A program made the position numbers and the translations under genes. The notes under the pieces are model-generated. The model made no database searches and had not been told where the DNA came from. It was given only the letters and a program-made list of their open reading frames with translations. 64,000 bases of DNA from JAEZAA01 sp964514485. GTDB lineage: Bacteria > Pseudomonadota > Gammaproteobacteria > Pseudomonadales > Oleiphilaceae. The stretch lies in assembly GCA_964514485.1 (NCBI GenBank), contig CAZEWG010000015.1, positions 5,054-69,053 of the forward strand. Reading direction: 5' to 3'. Below, piece after piece: positions 1-8,616 of the stretch; the stretch's first letter is position 1; every line of letters begins with the position of its first letter.

Positions 1-1
1 A

Positions 2-628
2 GGTGCCACTGCGCTGTCCGCGGTCATTGGCGGGCCGGAAATTGCCGCGATGGGTTACTCTTACCTGATCACCCCCATCCTGGTGAATGTGCTAAGCATC
101 CTGACCATTGCCATCCTGTTTAATGCCCTGTTCCCCTGGCGCCGCTATCCGGCCCACTGGGTCAGACGCCGCCAGGCAGCTCCCGCCACTCCCCAGCCCT
201 CAGTGCCGGTTGCGCTGACCCAGGAGGACTTCACCGCGGCGATGCAAAAGCTCGACTCCTATATCGACATCACGGCCGAAGATCTGGTTGAGCTGGTGGA
301 ACTGGCTTCTGAACATGCCCGCCAAGCCAGCTCCCATCCTGAACGCATTGAAGTGGGCAAGTACTACAGTAATGGTCAGGCCGGCTCACGTCGGATCATC
401 CGCCAGGTCACCAAATTACGAAAAGTTCCAGGACGCACCCAGATGCTGGTGTCGTACCGAACACTTGAAGGTAGTGGCAGTTCCGATGTCCGGGTTTGCC
501 CTTGGGAAGAATTCCAGCTTTGGGCGAGAGATGAGGTCATCGACGATCAAGGTGAATGGGTGCGCATTCCGTCTCCCAAAAGAGACAGCGATCCCGAACT
601 ACCTGCTGCGATGGCTGAAGCCAGCTAA
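2..628 (+). CDS. HPP family integral membrane protein, C-terminal part (5' end outside window)
   Basis: The reading frame is open from base 2, so the gene begins before the window. The first visible residues (GATALSAVIGGPEIAAMG, then a hydrophobic helix ending at FPWRRYPAHW) match the last transmembrane segments of HPP-family proteins as I recall them. The ATG at 50 lies inside this conserved segment and is not a start. The remaining 140 or so residues are soluble, with two short helical blocks and a stretch rich in basic residues (GKYYSNGQAGSRRIIRQVTKLRK). HPP proteins are putative transporters, in some lineages linked to nitrite. No substrate can be read from this fragment. Confidence 0.75.
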   Translation, partial: GATALSAVIGGPEIAAMGYSYLITPILVNVLSILTIAILFNALFPWRRYPAHWVRRRQAAPATPQPSVPVALTQEDFTAAMQKLDSYIDITAEDLVELVELASEHARQASSHPERIEVGKYYSNGQAGSRRIIRQVTKLRKVPGRTQMLVSYRTLEGSGSSDVRVCPWEEFQLWARDEVIDDQGEWVRIPSPKRDSDPELPAAMAEAS

Positions 629-915
629 ATTTTGACTCGACTTATTTTTAGCCCGCTGATTAAAGTGAGATCAGCCTGGGTTTATTTCCCGTAAAAAACT
701 CGTTGGTCGAGTGGCTCAAGCATGACTTGCCACCTCGATCAGCCTTCGGGAATTTTACGACTATCCCCTTCCGTTACACCGACCGTCTCTATTTTGAGAC
801 AACCCATAGTATCCATTTACTATCGTTGCTAACGCTTTGCCTTGGCGGTGACACACTGTCTCTTTATATTTTGGTGACAGGTATTTCAGTTATCAGCCAG
901 TAACAAGGAGCAGTT
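629..915. other. Intergenic region, no gene recognised
   Basis: This 287-base stretch separates the HPP gene from the lipoprotein gene. An open frame at 703-903 has no ribosome site and no recognisable domain and is not accepted. A short imperfect hairpin lies at about 655-675. The region is AT-richer than its neighbours and presumably holds the promoter of the lipoprotein gene. Confidence 0.5.
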
Positions 916-2151
916 ATGAGCAAAGCACTTCATACCTTACCATTTATTTCTGTTATCAGTGCATCACTGCTATTGAGTGCCTGTGGAGGAGGCGGTGGAA
1001 GCAGTAGCAACAAGGACCCGGAGCAGCCCGCTCCACCAGTTACCTCCAACCTGGCTTCTCCCACCCCAAACGCCAGTCTGGCCCCGATCCATCACAACAC
1101 CTACAAGATTGCATACACCACTGAAAACATCATCAAGTTTGCCCAACTCTGGTCCGATCCACTGCTGACCAGTGCCAGCTTTGGCTCAAACAGCAATCGG
1201 GCAACCAATAGCCGCAATGTCGTCACGGAACCCACGTCGACTGACTGCCCGTTTGGCGGCACCGCCCGCCAGGAAGTTTCCGGCGATAACAACACCAATA
1301 CGGTCACCCGAACCATTACCTACCTGGACTGCAAGGACGCCGCCGCCACGGCCAACGGCATGGTGAAGATGACCTCCTCTCTGGGACAGCTGGGCAACAA
1401 TCTTTATATTCCAGCCCAGGTGGCCACCTTTCAGGATTTCAATCTCGCCTCGGAGGAAGAAAACCTGACCCTGAACGGTGAAGCCCGCTACCAGACCAAC
1501 AGCCAAGACAAAACCTTTACCCTGAACCTGTCCATCCAGGACAATTTAACCGGTCAGGAAATCAAAGCCAGCGACATCCGCATCACCGCTCCTTTTGCCA
1601 GCCTGCTGGTCGATCACTTCTACCGCTTCAGCATCACAGGCAAAATGCATTTTGCCGATGAGGGCATTCTCGATTTCAACAAGACCGATCGGGCTTCCAG
1701 TAAGCTTCACATCCAGGGTAAAAACGGCACCTCCCTCACCCTGGCAGCCGTCAACATCGACGCCGGCCTTAAGCAGGCGATGCGCCGGATCACGGCTGAT
1801 ACCGACGGTGATGGTATCGCCGACCGTCATGCGCTGATTCCCTGGCTGCTGTACTACCCCAAAGGCGAGAATACCGCCTCGCCGGTCGCGGTCATCACCC
1901 CCGCCGATCCTGTCACCCAAGTCGGCACGCCCCTGGAACTCAGCGGCGCCAACAGTACTGATGAGAATTACACCCCGCTCGCTTTCCACTGGCAGCTTTC
2001 TGCTGCAGATGCACAGCAGGCGACCCTGACGCCAACCAATGGGGTCACCACCCAGTTCAAGGCCACCAAACCGGGCACCTATGAAGTAACGCTCACCGCC
2101 AGCGATGGCTCCCATAGCCATAACGAAGTGGTTTACGTGACGGTACAGTAA
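916..2151 (+). CDS. Secreted lipoprotein with C-terminal PKD-like domain
   Basis: The 411-residue product starts with a lipoprotein signal peptide whose lipobox is LLSAC, followed by a Gly run and Ser/Asn/Pro linker typical of surface or outer-membrane lipoproteins. The middle (about residues 50-290) is a beta-rich region I do not recognise. A DTDGDGIAD calcium-loop motif of the thrombospondin type 3 kind lies near residue 295. The last 85 residues form a PKD-like Ig fold (SPVAVITPAD through LTASDGSHSHNEVVYVTVQ). An AAGGAG ribosome site at 905-910, 5 bases before the ATG, fixes the start. It stands alone between an HPP gene and the trehalose operon. An adhesion or polymer-binding role is only a guess. 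Confidence 0.75.
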   Translation: MSKALHTLPFISVISASLLLSACGGGGGSSSNKDPEQPAPPVTSNLASPTPNASLAPIHHNTYKIAYTTENIIKFAQLWSDPLLTSASFGSNSNRATNSRNVVTEPTSTDCPFGGTARQEVSGDNNTNTVTRTITYLDCKDAAATANGMVKMTSSLGQLGNNLYIPAQVATFQDFNLASEEENLTLNGEARYQTNSQDKTFTLNLSIQDNLTGQEIKASDIRITAPFASLLVDHFYRFSITGKMHFADEGILDFNKTDRASSKLHIQGKNGTSLTLAAVNIDAGLKQAMRRITADTDGDGIADRHALIPWLLYYPKGENTASPVAVITPADPVTQVGTPLELSGANSTDENYTPLAFHWQLSAADAQQATLTPTNGVTTQFKATKPGTYEVTLTASDGSHSHNEVVYVTVQ

Positions 2152-2176
2152 CTGTAAATAACAGTTAACCAGATTG

Positions 2177-2201
2177 GGCAGCCGGAATCCGGCCGGCTGC
2201 C
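2177..2201 (+). terminator. Possible terminator hairpin after the lipoprotein gene
   Basis: GGCAGCCGG and CCGGCTGCC form a perfect 9-bp stem around a 7-base loop, 25 bases after the stop codon. No T-run follows, so it may only be an RNA-stabilising hairpin. Confidence 0.35.
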
Positions 2202-2410
2202 AGGCAGATCCACCCTCTCCCCGGTAACAGCCAAGCCGCCATCCGAGCCCCTGCCTTGTTCCCCCCACCCCGCAAGATTACGATGATTCATTGATTGCAA
2301 AACATTTTCATCAGTGTTCATAAGCGTTACGACTAGTTCTTGAGTCGGGTTAATTCGTTGCCCGCACAAAATGGCAATACGTATTCCAAACCGGCAGTCG
2401 TGGTATCTAT

Positions 2411-3220
2411 ATGGCGAAAGGAGCTCACCTCATCGATAGCCCCTGGGACGTGGCAACCAAGGATTGCGCCTTTTTTCTCGACTTTGATGGCACACTTGCA
2501 GACATTGCCCCCCAACCCGACCTGGTCAAGGTTGATCCCGAACTAGTTCAAATCCTGCAACAACTTCAAAAGGCGTGCGACGGTGCCTTGGCGATTATCA
2601 GCGGCCGGGCCATTGCAACGATCGACCATTACCTTCAACCCCTTAAAGCCGCAACCGCAGGTATCCACGGGGCCGAATTCCGGTTTGCCGATGGCACCTT
2701 GGAGCGCGCGCCAGTATCACAACAGGATCTGGCCCGGGCCAAACAGCTGGCCCAGGAGTTCGCCGGCAAGCACCAGGGCGTCTTGTTCGAAGATAAAGAA
2801 ATCTCCTTTTCCTTACACTTCCGCCAAGCCCCCCAATTTGAAGGCCAGGTCGAGGCGTTTATGACCGAGCTGGTACCCGCCCGGCTTTCCAGTTATGAGT
2901 TGCAACGGGGCAAGAAAGTGATCGAGGCCAAGCCCCAGGGCTGCAATAAAGGAGAAGCGATCCGCAGGTTTATGGCCCAGCCCCCTTTTAGAGGCAAGCA
3001 GCCCGTCTATGCCGGCGATGATGTCACCGACGAGGATGCCTTTGGCGTCGTCAATGCGTTGGGGGGGCTGTCCGTCAAGATTGGCGAGGGAGAGACTCAG
3101 GCCCAGCTAAGACTCCAGTCTCCCGCTGCACTCCAAAGCTGGTTGCAAAGCCTGCTCACACCGGACACCGCCACCCGGCCCGCTAAGGATAACAACACTA
3201 CAGGGAGAGTCTGCTCATGA
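2411..3220 (+). CDS. otsB: Trehalose-6-phosphate phosphatase
   Basis: This HAD-superfamily enzyme of 269 residues removes phosphate from trehalose 6-phosphate, the second step of OtsA/OtsB trehalose synthesis. Motif I is DFDGT at residues 24-28 (nucleophile Asp24, acid/base Asp26). A motif II-like IISGR follows near residue 60, and the motif III/IV segment YAGDDVTDEDAF lies near residue 200. Length is normal for bacterial OtsB. The ATG at 2411 has no convincing ribosome site; an AAAGGAG lies just inside the coding sequence, so the true start could differ slightly. The gene ends in a 4-base ATGA overlap with the GH15 gene, indicating translational coupling in one operon. Confidence 0.9.
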   Translation: MAKGAHLIDSPWDVATKDCAFFLDFDGTLADIAPQPDLVKVDPELVQILQQLQKACDGALAIISGRAIATIDHYLQPLKAATAGIHGAEFRFADGTLERAPVSQQDLARAKQLAQEFAGKHQGVLFEDKEISFSLHFRQAPQFEGQVEAFMTELVPARLSSYELQRGKKVIEAKPQGCNKGEAIRRFMAQPPFRGKQPVYAGDDVTDEDAFGVVNALGGLSVKIGEGETQAQLRLQSPAALQSWLQSLLTPDTATRPAKDNNTTGRVCS

Positions 3221-5004
3221 GTAACCTGGAACTGGGAGTGGTCGGCAACTGCTCATTTTCAGCACTGATCAACCGCCAGGCACAGATTGTCTGGTGCTGC
3301 ATGCCTCGCTTTGATAGCGATCCGATCTTCTGTTCATTGCTGCATGGCGACACTCCCGACTGTCCCGACAGCTCCTTTTCCATTGACCTGCTGGATTACA
3401 GCCACAGCGAACAGCATTACATCCCCAATACTGCCATTCTGATCACCACCCTGGTGGATACTCACGACAACGCGGTGGAAGTCATGGACTTCGCCCCCCG
3501 GTTCAAGCAATACGGCCGCACCTTCCGCCCGATCGTATTGGTGCGCAAGGTCAGTGCAATCCGGGGAGCCCCCCGGATCCGGATCCGGGTGCGCCCAACC
3601 CATCTCAACGGCCTGGAACAACTGCAATGCTTTGAGGGTAGCAACCACATCAGCTACCTGTCCGGCGACCGGGCCGTTCGCTTGACGACCAACGCCTCGA
3701 TCACTGCCATTAAAGACGAACGATCCTTTGTTCTGAACCGCCCCTTGGCGATGATTTTCGGGCCTGATGAAGCGCCTCGGGAATCCGTGGCGGAAGTGGC
3801 CTCCAACTACTTCACCAAGACACTCCATTACTGGCGGGATTGGACTCGGTACCTGGCCATTCCGTTTGAGTGGCAGGATGCGGTGATTCGCGCAGCCATC
3901 ACTCTCAAGATCAGCGCCTTCGAAGATACCGGCGCCATTATTGCCGCTCCCACTACCTCGATTCCGGAAGCCCCCAACAGCACCCGCAATTGGGATTACC
4001 GTTATTGCTGGCTGCGGGACGCCTACTTCACCGTACAAGCGCTGAACCGCCTGGGTGTCACCCAGACCATGGAGCGCTACCTGGAGTTTATCGTCAACAT
4101 TGTTGCCTCCGCCGAAAACGGCCAGCTCCAACCGGTGTATCGGGTCAATGGCGAAGAAGAAATGGTGGAATACATCGTCGAGCACCTGCCCGGCTATCGA
4201 GGCATGGGGCCGGTGCGCATCGGCAACCAGGCCTATGAGCAGATTCAGCATGATGTCTACGGGTCGGTCATCCTGGCCGCCACTCAAATGTTTTTCGACC
4301 AGCGTATTTTCAAACCCGGCGATGCCAAGCTCTTTCAACGGCTGGAAGTGCTGGGGGAAACCGCCATCCGCATGCATGACCAGCCCGATGCGGGCCTGTG
4401 GGAACTGCGTGGCAGCAGTCACGTGCACACCTTTTCATCGGTGATGTGCTGGGCCGGCTGTGCCCGGCTGGCCAAGATCGCCCGGCACCTGGGCCTGACG
4501 GACCGGGCTGACTACTGGGATCACGCCGCCCAAGGCATCCACCGAACCATCCTGGAACAGGGCTGGAATGAGGAACTCAACAGCTTTGTCTCCACCTTTG
4601 GCGGCCGGGATATGGACGCCAGCCTGCTGCTCCTGCCGGAGCTGGGCTTTATCGACTCCAAGGATCCACGCATGATCGGCACCGTGGCACAGATCGAGAA
4701 ACAGTTGAAACGAGGCCGCTATATTTTCCGCTACGTGATTCCGGATGATTTCGGCGAGCCGGAAAACGCCTTCACCATTTGCAGTTTCTGGTACATCGAC
4801 ACCATCGCCGCACAAGGTCGCCTGGACGAGGCACGGGATCTCTTCAATGAACTTCTGGCACGCCGCAACTCCCTGGGCCTACTGGCGGAAGACCTGGACA
4901 TCCGCACCGGCGAACTATGGGGGAACTACCCCCAGACCTATAGCATGGTTGGCATCATCAACGCCGCCATGCGTCTCAGCAAGCGTTGGGAGGAAGCATT
5001 ATGA
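3217..5004 (+). CDS. Glycoside hydrolase family 15 protein (glucoamylase/trehalase-like)
   Basis: The 595-residue protein has the two-part build of bacterial GH15 enzymes: an N-terminal beta-sandwich (starting LGVVGNCSFSALI) and a C-terminal alpha/alpha barrel. Visible family segments are NWDYRYCWLRDAYF near residue 255, the GNQAYEQIQHDVYG stretch near 335, and ELWGNYPQTYSMVGIINAA at the end. GH15 members act on alpha-glucans or trehalose, and some trehalases belong here. No signal peptide is visible, so it should be cytoplasmic. It is wedged between otsB and otsA with ATGA overlaps on both sides. That suggests a role in trehalose turnover or in making glucose available, but substrate specificity cannot be read from sequence. 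Confidence 0.85.
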   Translation: MSNLELGVVGNCSFSALINRQAQIVWCCMPRFDSDPIFCSLLHGDTPDCPDSSFSIDLLDYSHSEQHYIPNTAILITTLVDTHDNAVEVMDFAPRFKQYGRTFRPIVLVRKVSAIRGAPRIRIRVRPTHLNGLEQLQCFEGSNHISYLSGDRAVRLTTNASITAIKDERSFVLNRPLAMIFGPDEAPRESVAEVASNYFTKTLHYWRDWTRYLAIPFEWQDAVIRAAITLKISAFEDTGAIIAAPTTSIPEAPNSTRNWDYRYCWLRDAYFTVQALNRLGVTQTMERYLEFIVNIVASAENGQLQPVYRVNGEEEMVEYIVEHLPGYRGMGPVRIGNQAYEQIQHDVYGSVILAATQMFFDQRIFKPGDAKLFQRLEVLGETAIRMHDQPDAGLWELRGSSHVHTFSSVMCWAGCARLAKIARHLGLTDRADYWDHAAQGIHRTILEQGWNEELNSFVSTFGGRDMDASLLLLPELGFIDSKDPRMIGTVAQIEKQLKRGRYIFRYVIPDDFGEPENAFTICSFWYIDTIAAQGRLDEARDLFNELLARRNSLGLLAEDLDIRTGELWGNYPQTYSMVGIINAAMRLSKRWEEAL

Positions 5005-6431
5005 AGCGACTCGTCGTGGTTTCGAACCGGGTACCTGCGGCCAAATCCGGCACAGGTGCGGGTGGCCTGGCAGTCGGAGTGATGTCTGCACTGAAAACCT
5101 CAGGCGGGATCTGGTTCGGATGGAACGGGCGTACGGAAGAAAGCAACAAGCCGACTGAAATCACCCGCAAAGGCGCCATCACCTTTGCCACCCTTGGACT
5201 GACCAAACAGCAATACGACCAATACTACAAGGGCTACTCCAATGCCACCCTCTGGCCCCTGTTTCACAGCCGCCTGAGCTTCGTGCATTATGACCGGCAG
5301 GAGGAACAGGGTTATCGGGAGGTCAACGAACTGTTCGCCGATCGCCTGCTGCCCCTGTTAGAGCCCGATGACATCCTCTGGATTCATGACTATCACCTGA
5401 TTCCCCTGGCCTCCATTCTGCGAAGTCGGGGCGTCACCCAACCGATTGGCTACTTTCTTCATATTCCCTTTCCCCCCTACGATATTCTCCGCGCCCTGCC
5501 CAACCACATCGACCTCCTCAAGCAACTCTGCGACTTCGACCTGTTAGGGTTTCAAACCTCGAACGACGTACATAGCTTTCAGGAAAGCATCGAACGGGCG
5601 CTCCATGGCGAGGTTTTGAATAACAGCCTGATTCGAGCGAATGGTCGTGAACTGCGAATCGGCGCCTTTCCCATTGGCATTGATGCCCGCGAGGTCGCCG
5701 CAACCGCCGCCAAGATGCGCACTTCACCGGAGGTGCTCCGCCTGCAGGAAAGCCTCAGCGGACGGGCCATGATTCTCGGCGTTGACCGTCTGGATTACAC
5801 CAAGGGGATCGAAGAACGCTTCCAGGCCTATGAAACTTACCTAAGGCGCCATCTCACCGACAGCAAACCGGGAGTCACCTACCTGCAAATCGCGCCCCCT
5901 TCCCGTGACGATGTGATCGACTACCAGGAACTCACCCGAACCCTGGAGCTGTCGGTGGGCCACATCAATGGCCAATTCGCCAAGTACGACTGGGTACCTT
6001 TGCGGTTTTTGCACCGCGCCTTTAATCGCAAGCTGATTCTGGGATTTTGCTCCGTGGCCCGGGTCGGCCTAGTGACCCCTTTGCGTGACGGCATGAACCT
6101 GGTGGCGAAAGAGTTTATCGCAGCCCAGCCCCCCGAAGACCCGGGCGTGTTGATTTTATCGCGCCTGGCTGGGGCTGCTGAACAGCTGGAGGAAGCCCTC
6201 TTGGTGAACCCCTACGATACCGATGGCATCGCCGACGCCCTGGATCAAGCCATCCGCATGAGCCTGTCGGAGCGTAAAGAACGCTGGTATAGCCTGATGA
6301 GCAAGATCAAACGCCATGATATCGATGACTGGCGGGAGCGTTTCCTGGCGGAACTGGACTCAGCACCCCAGCAGCCCCAACCAGTTACCAACGGCGTGGA
6401 AGCCCTCGCCGCGCACGAACGCCTTTATTGA
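5001..6431 (+). CDS. otsA: Trehalose-6-phosphate synthase (GT20)
   Basis: The 476-residue GT20 enzyme joins UDP-glucose and glucose 6-phosphate to give trehalose 6-phosphate. Recognisable sites in order are VVSNRVP with the GGLAVG glycine loop at the N-terminus, WFGWNG, the YSNATLWPLFH segment, IHDYHL, VDRLDYTKGI (nucleotide-sugar-binding Arg/Lys), and LRDGMNLVAKEF. The start is the ATG at 5001, which overlaps the GH15 stop as ATGA and has GGGAGG 7 bases upstream. An in-frame TTG at 4986 is too early. A glucosylglycerol-phosphate synthase of the same family is a less likely alternative; the adjacent OtsB favours trehalose. Confidence 0.92.
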   Translation: MKRLVVVSNRVPAAKSGTGAGGLAVGVMSALKTSGGIWFGWNGRTEESNKPTEITRKGAITFATLGLTKQQYDQYYKGYSNATLWPLFHSRLSFVHYDRQEEQGYREVNELFADRLLPLLEPDDILWIHDYHLIPLASILRSRGVTQPIGYFLHIPFPPYDILRALPNHIDLLKQLCDFDLLGFQTSNDVHSFQESIERALHGEVLNNSLIRANGRELRIGAFPIGIDAREVAATAAKMRTSPEVLRLQESLSGRAMILGVDRLDYTKGIEERFQAYETYLRRHLTDSKPGVTYLQIAPPSRDDVIDYQELTRTLELSVGHINGQFAKYDWVPLRFLHRAFNRKLILGFCSVARVGLVTPLRDGMNLVAKEFIAAQPPEDPGVLILSRLAGAAEQLEEALLVNPYDTDGIADALDQAIRMSLSERKERWYSLMSKIKRHDIDDWRERFLAELDSAPQQPQPVTNGVEALAAHERLY

Positions 6432-6443
6432 ATCTCTGACAGG

Positions 6444-6469
6444 TGCGGCCTCTTTCAGCCGGGGCCGCA
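6444..6469 (+). terminator. Possible terminator hairpin after otsA
   Basis: TGCGGCC and GGCCGCA pair over 7 bp around a 12-base loop, 12 bases after the otsA stop. No T-run follows, so termination efficiency is doubtful. Confidence 0.35.
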
Positions 6470-6506
6470 TCAACCGCTCCGCCGACCATGCAGGTCGGAT
6501 TCTGTC

Positions 6507-6535
6507 TTGAGCGAGATTCCCAGTCCCGTTATCAT
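6507..6535 (+). promoter_or_regulatory. Sigma-70 promoter of tRNA-Arg
   Basis: TTGAGC (6507-6512) and TATCAT (6530-6535) are separated by exactly 17 bases. The GC-rich ACCGCCC that follows resembles the discriminator of stringently controlled stable-RNA promoters. The tRNA begins 18 bases after the -10 box. Confidence 0.6.
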
Positions 6536-6553
6536 ACCGCCCTTACCTTTCTC

Positions 6554-6630
6554 GCCCCGGTGGCACAGCTGGATAGCGCATCCCCCTCCTAAGGGGAAGG
6601 TCACAGGTTCAAATCCTGTCCGGGGCACCA
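6554..6630 (+). tRNA. tRNA-Arg (anticodon CCT)
   Basis: The acceptor arm GCCCCGG pairs with CCGGGGC at the 3' end, which carries an encoded CCA. The anticodon stem TCCCC/GGGGA (6581-6585 with 6593-6597) encloses the loop CTCCTAA, placing anticodon CCT at 6588-6590. The T arm has GGTTCAAAT. One A-C mismatch appears in the D stem as I fold it. Confidence 0.95.
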
Positions 6631-6706
6631 TTCTTTACAGCGGCTGAAGTCATCGGTGGCTGGCGCACACTCTGAATGAGACTCCTACCAATCAACCTGC
6701 CGGGCT

Positions 6707-7084
6707 TTAAGCATCCCGCAGCTCTTCGGCCATCTCCGCAGGGCTGATCACCACGCCTTCTTCGTCCCCATTGGGAAATACCGCCAGCAAGGTTCCGTCT
6801 TCCTGCATTCCCGGCAACCAGCGGGTGATCCAGGTTTCCAGGTCAATGGCCTTGGGGGTGCAGTCCGACCAGTCGTCGTTGATCCAGAGCGCCGCGAAGT
6901 CCGGGTGGGGCCAGATGGGGAAGCACTCGTCGCCTTCGGAAGAGACCACCGCCCAGCCTGACGGACTATACAGGCTCCAGACCTGCCCGTTCTTGGCCAC
7001 CTGAGACATCAGGTATTGATAACGCTGCTCGGCAGGCATCCGTTCCACAGACTTGAGTTCTTGCGGACTGAGAGTGTAGGTCAT
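6707..7084 (-). CDS. DUF2750 domain-containing protein
   Basis: The 125-residue product matches the DUF2750 pattern: an N-terminal helix pair (LSPQELKSVERMPAEQRYQYLMSQV), then QVWSLYSPSGWAVVSSEGDECFPIWPHPDFA and an acidic C-terminus. The function of the family is unknown. The start is set at the ATG at 7084 because GGAGA lies 9 bases upstream; the open frame extends 16 codons further without a ribosome site. There is no signal peptide. It stands alone and is transcribed away from the next gene. Confidence 0.7.
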   Translation of the reverse strand: MTYTLSPQELKSVERMPAEQRYQYLMSQVAKNGQVWSLYSPSGWAVVSSEGDECFPIWPHPDFAALWINDDWSDCTPKAIDLETWITRWLPGMQEDGTLLAVFPNGDEEGVVISPAEMAEELRDA

Positions 7085-7404
7085 GTCGATAAGTCTCCGT
7101 GGAACCTGCTCGGTTCCTTTACAAACCGCCACTCGTCAGCGACGGGGTTGCACATTAGTGTCTATTTTGGGCTGCTGATTTGATACCGCAAACCAGCCAC
7201 CCATGAAATCTGGCAGCAACCGCGCCCTTTGTCCATTTTAAAAATACGGATTAGTCAGCTTGAACAGTATTTTATATGCGATGACTTCACACGCTCTGCA
7301 CCAACGAGTCCGTTCAAGGAGTTTCTGAAGCAGGAAAGTTTGGTGATGGCGAGCCAATCGGGCAGGTCTGATCCTGCCCAACTTTTTCCGATATGGAGAT
7401 CAAG
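7085..7404. other. Divergent intergenic region with a hairpin next to the downstream start
   Basis: This 320-base gap separates the minus-strand DUF2750 gene from the plus-strand gene at 7405. It is AT-rich around 7235-7285 (a plausible promoter zone, although no box pair is convincing). It ends in a terminator-like hairpin, listed separately. No coding sequence in it is convincing. Confidence 0.5.
7360..7387 (+). terminator. Terminator-like hairpin just upstream of the gene at 7405
   Basis: GGGCAGG and CCTGCCC form a perfect 7-bp stem with loop TCTGAT, followed by AACTTTTT. It ends 17 bases before the ATG at 7405, in the same direction. It could be an attenuator in the leader of that gene or the end of a short unannotated plus-strand RNA. 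Confidence 0.55.
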
Positions 7405-8205
7405 ATGGTTCGTAGAAAGCACTCCGCAGTTCGTCACAATAATTATCATAAGATACTGGTGTGTGTAGTTCTGGGCTTGGCGGCTATTGGTATCGCACTC
7501 ACCCCTCTTGAGAATGCGCCACAAACCGATGAAGAAGCCGCTACCAATCGCGACCTCGATCCGCTGCCGGGCTATGGCTTTACCAGAGAGCTCACCACCC
7601 CCATGGGGAATACCCGGAAGGCTGCCACCACAAAGCCCATGCCCGGACAAAATACCTTACGACTTGAGCACCAGTCCTTCGTGCTGGAGCCTTTCAACGA
7701 GCCCGCTCTTTTACCCGATCTCGAACACCTGCTCGCCAGCCCCATCTCCACCTGGAGTATTCTCAAGACGATCTGGCGCCTGGATGGCACTCCCCATCTC
7801 ACAGTGCGACTGAACAGAGGAGATGCGATGGCAGACCTGCCATTCTTTTCCGCTATCTCCCAGGCCCCCACCAAGTCCGCTACCCTGCCAAACGGCCAAC
7901 GCCTCGCTGGATTTCGGGTTTTATCTCAAAGCCTGACGCTAAAACTTGGCGCCAGTTGCACCTTCTGTCAGACAAGTGGGGGGCTGGAGCCCGTCGTCAG
8001 TCCGGACAGCTCTGCGAGCCACGGCCTGAACTGGGGGCTCTTGATGGCCATGACCGACCTCTCCCAGCTCACCACGGCAGAGGCTGCGTCTACCGCCCAC
8101 CTCTACGAAGGTTCGCAGGAAATCACCAAACCGGAATTGATGAAAAGCGCCGCCAGATTCCCTCTACCACTGTGGCCAGTGGGGGCCTATAGCAAACCCT
8201 GGTAA
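7405..8205 (+). CDS. Unknown membrane-anchored protein
   Basis: I do not recognise this 266-residue protein. After a basic N-terminus (MVRRKHSAVRHNNYHK) comes one hydrophobic segment (about residues 17-33) that looks like a signal anchor. The rest would then be periplasmic. A CTFC pair occurs near residue 190, and the last part is helical. The start at 7405 is preferred over 7393 because GGAG sits 5 bases before it. It stands alone, with a terminator-like hairpin in its leader, and converges on ydbL. Confidence 0.5.
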   Translation: MVRRKHSAVRHNNYHKILVCVVLGLAAIGIALTPLENAPQTDEEAATNRDLDPLPGYGFTRELTTPMGNTRKAATTKPMPGQNTLRLEHQSFVLEPFNEPALLPDLEHLLASPISTWSILKTIWRLDGTPHLTVRLNRGDAMADLPFFSAISQAPTKSATLPNGQRLAGFRVLSQSLTLKLGASCTFCQTSGGLEPVVSPDSSASHGLNWGLLMAMTDLSQLTTAEAASTAHLYEGSQEITKPELMKSAARFPLPLWPVGAYSKPW

Positions 8206-8247
8206 GAAACCAGTTGGCCCGCGGGAATCAGTTGGCCTAAAGAAAGT

Positions 8248-8270
8248 GGGTGCGGATTATTTCCGCACCC
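8248..8270 (-). terminator. Terminator of the ydbH-ynbE-ydbL operon
   Basis: On the minus strand GGGTGCGGA and TCCGCACCC make a perfect 9-bp stem. The ydbL stop codon lies in the 5-base loop, and a T-rich tail (ACTTTCTTT) follows. Confidence 0.55.
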
Positions 8271-8607
8271 AACCATTGGAATAGATGTAGTGACCGGGAC
8301 GGGTCTTTTCGATGGCCTTTTTGCCAGCAATCGCTTCCACATTGGAAATGCTGATGCCGTTTTTACTAGCCAGGCGCTGATACTCCGCTTTGCGTGCTTC
8401 GTTAATCAGACGCACGATCTCCGCGGCATTTCCCTGAGCCTTGACCACGCCCAGATAACCATCGGGCTGCTCACCCACCAACCCTTGCTCCTTGGCCTGA
8501 TCCAACCCTGCCATGGCATCCTGCAGGCTCAGCGCCCACGCTGGAGTCCCCAGCAACAGCAGGACCATCGCGACGAAAACCGCCCTCATACGATTTAGCT
8601 GAAACAT
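8257..8607 (-). CDS. ydbL: YdbL family periplasmic protein (DUF1318)
   Basis: The 116-residue product has a cleavable signal peptide ending TPAWA. The mature domain has the DUF1318 pattern: SLQDAMAGLDQAKEQGLVGEQPDGYLGVV, then NEARKAEYQRLASKNGISISNVEAIAGKKAIEK. It is the last gene of the ydbH-ynbE-ydbL operon. In E. coli YdbL is a periplasmic partner of the YdbH-YnbE bridge involved in outer-membrane lipid balance. The start at 8607 follows AGGGGA. Confidence 0.88.
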   Translation of the reverse strand: MFQLNRMRAVFVAMVLLLLGTPAWALSLQDAMAGLDQAKEQGLVGEQPDGYLGVVKAQGNAAEIVRLINEARKAEYQRLASKNGISISNVEAIAGKKAIEKTRPGHYIYSNGWVRK

Positions 8608-8616
8608 GGCATCCCC

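Noticed and set aside
703..903. 66-codon plus-strand frame
   Set aside because: No ribosome site, no recognisable motif, and it lies in an AT-rich promoter-like gap.
2149..2167. TAACTGT-AAATA-ACAGTTA palindrome, resembling a LexA box
   Set aside because: The CTGT and ACAG halves are only 5 bases apart, whereas LexA needs 8; it also overlaps a stop codon. Probably chance or part of an mRNA end structure.
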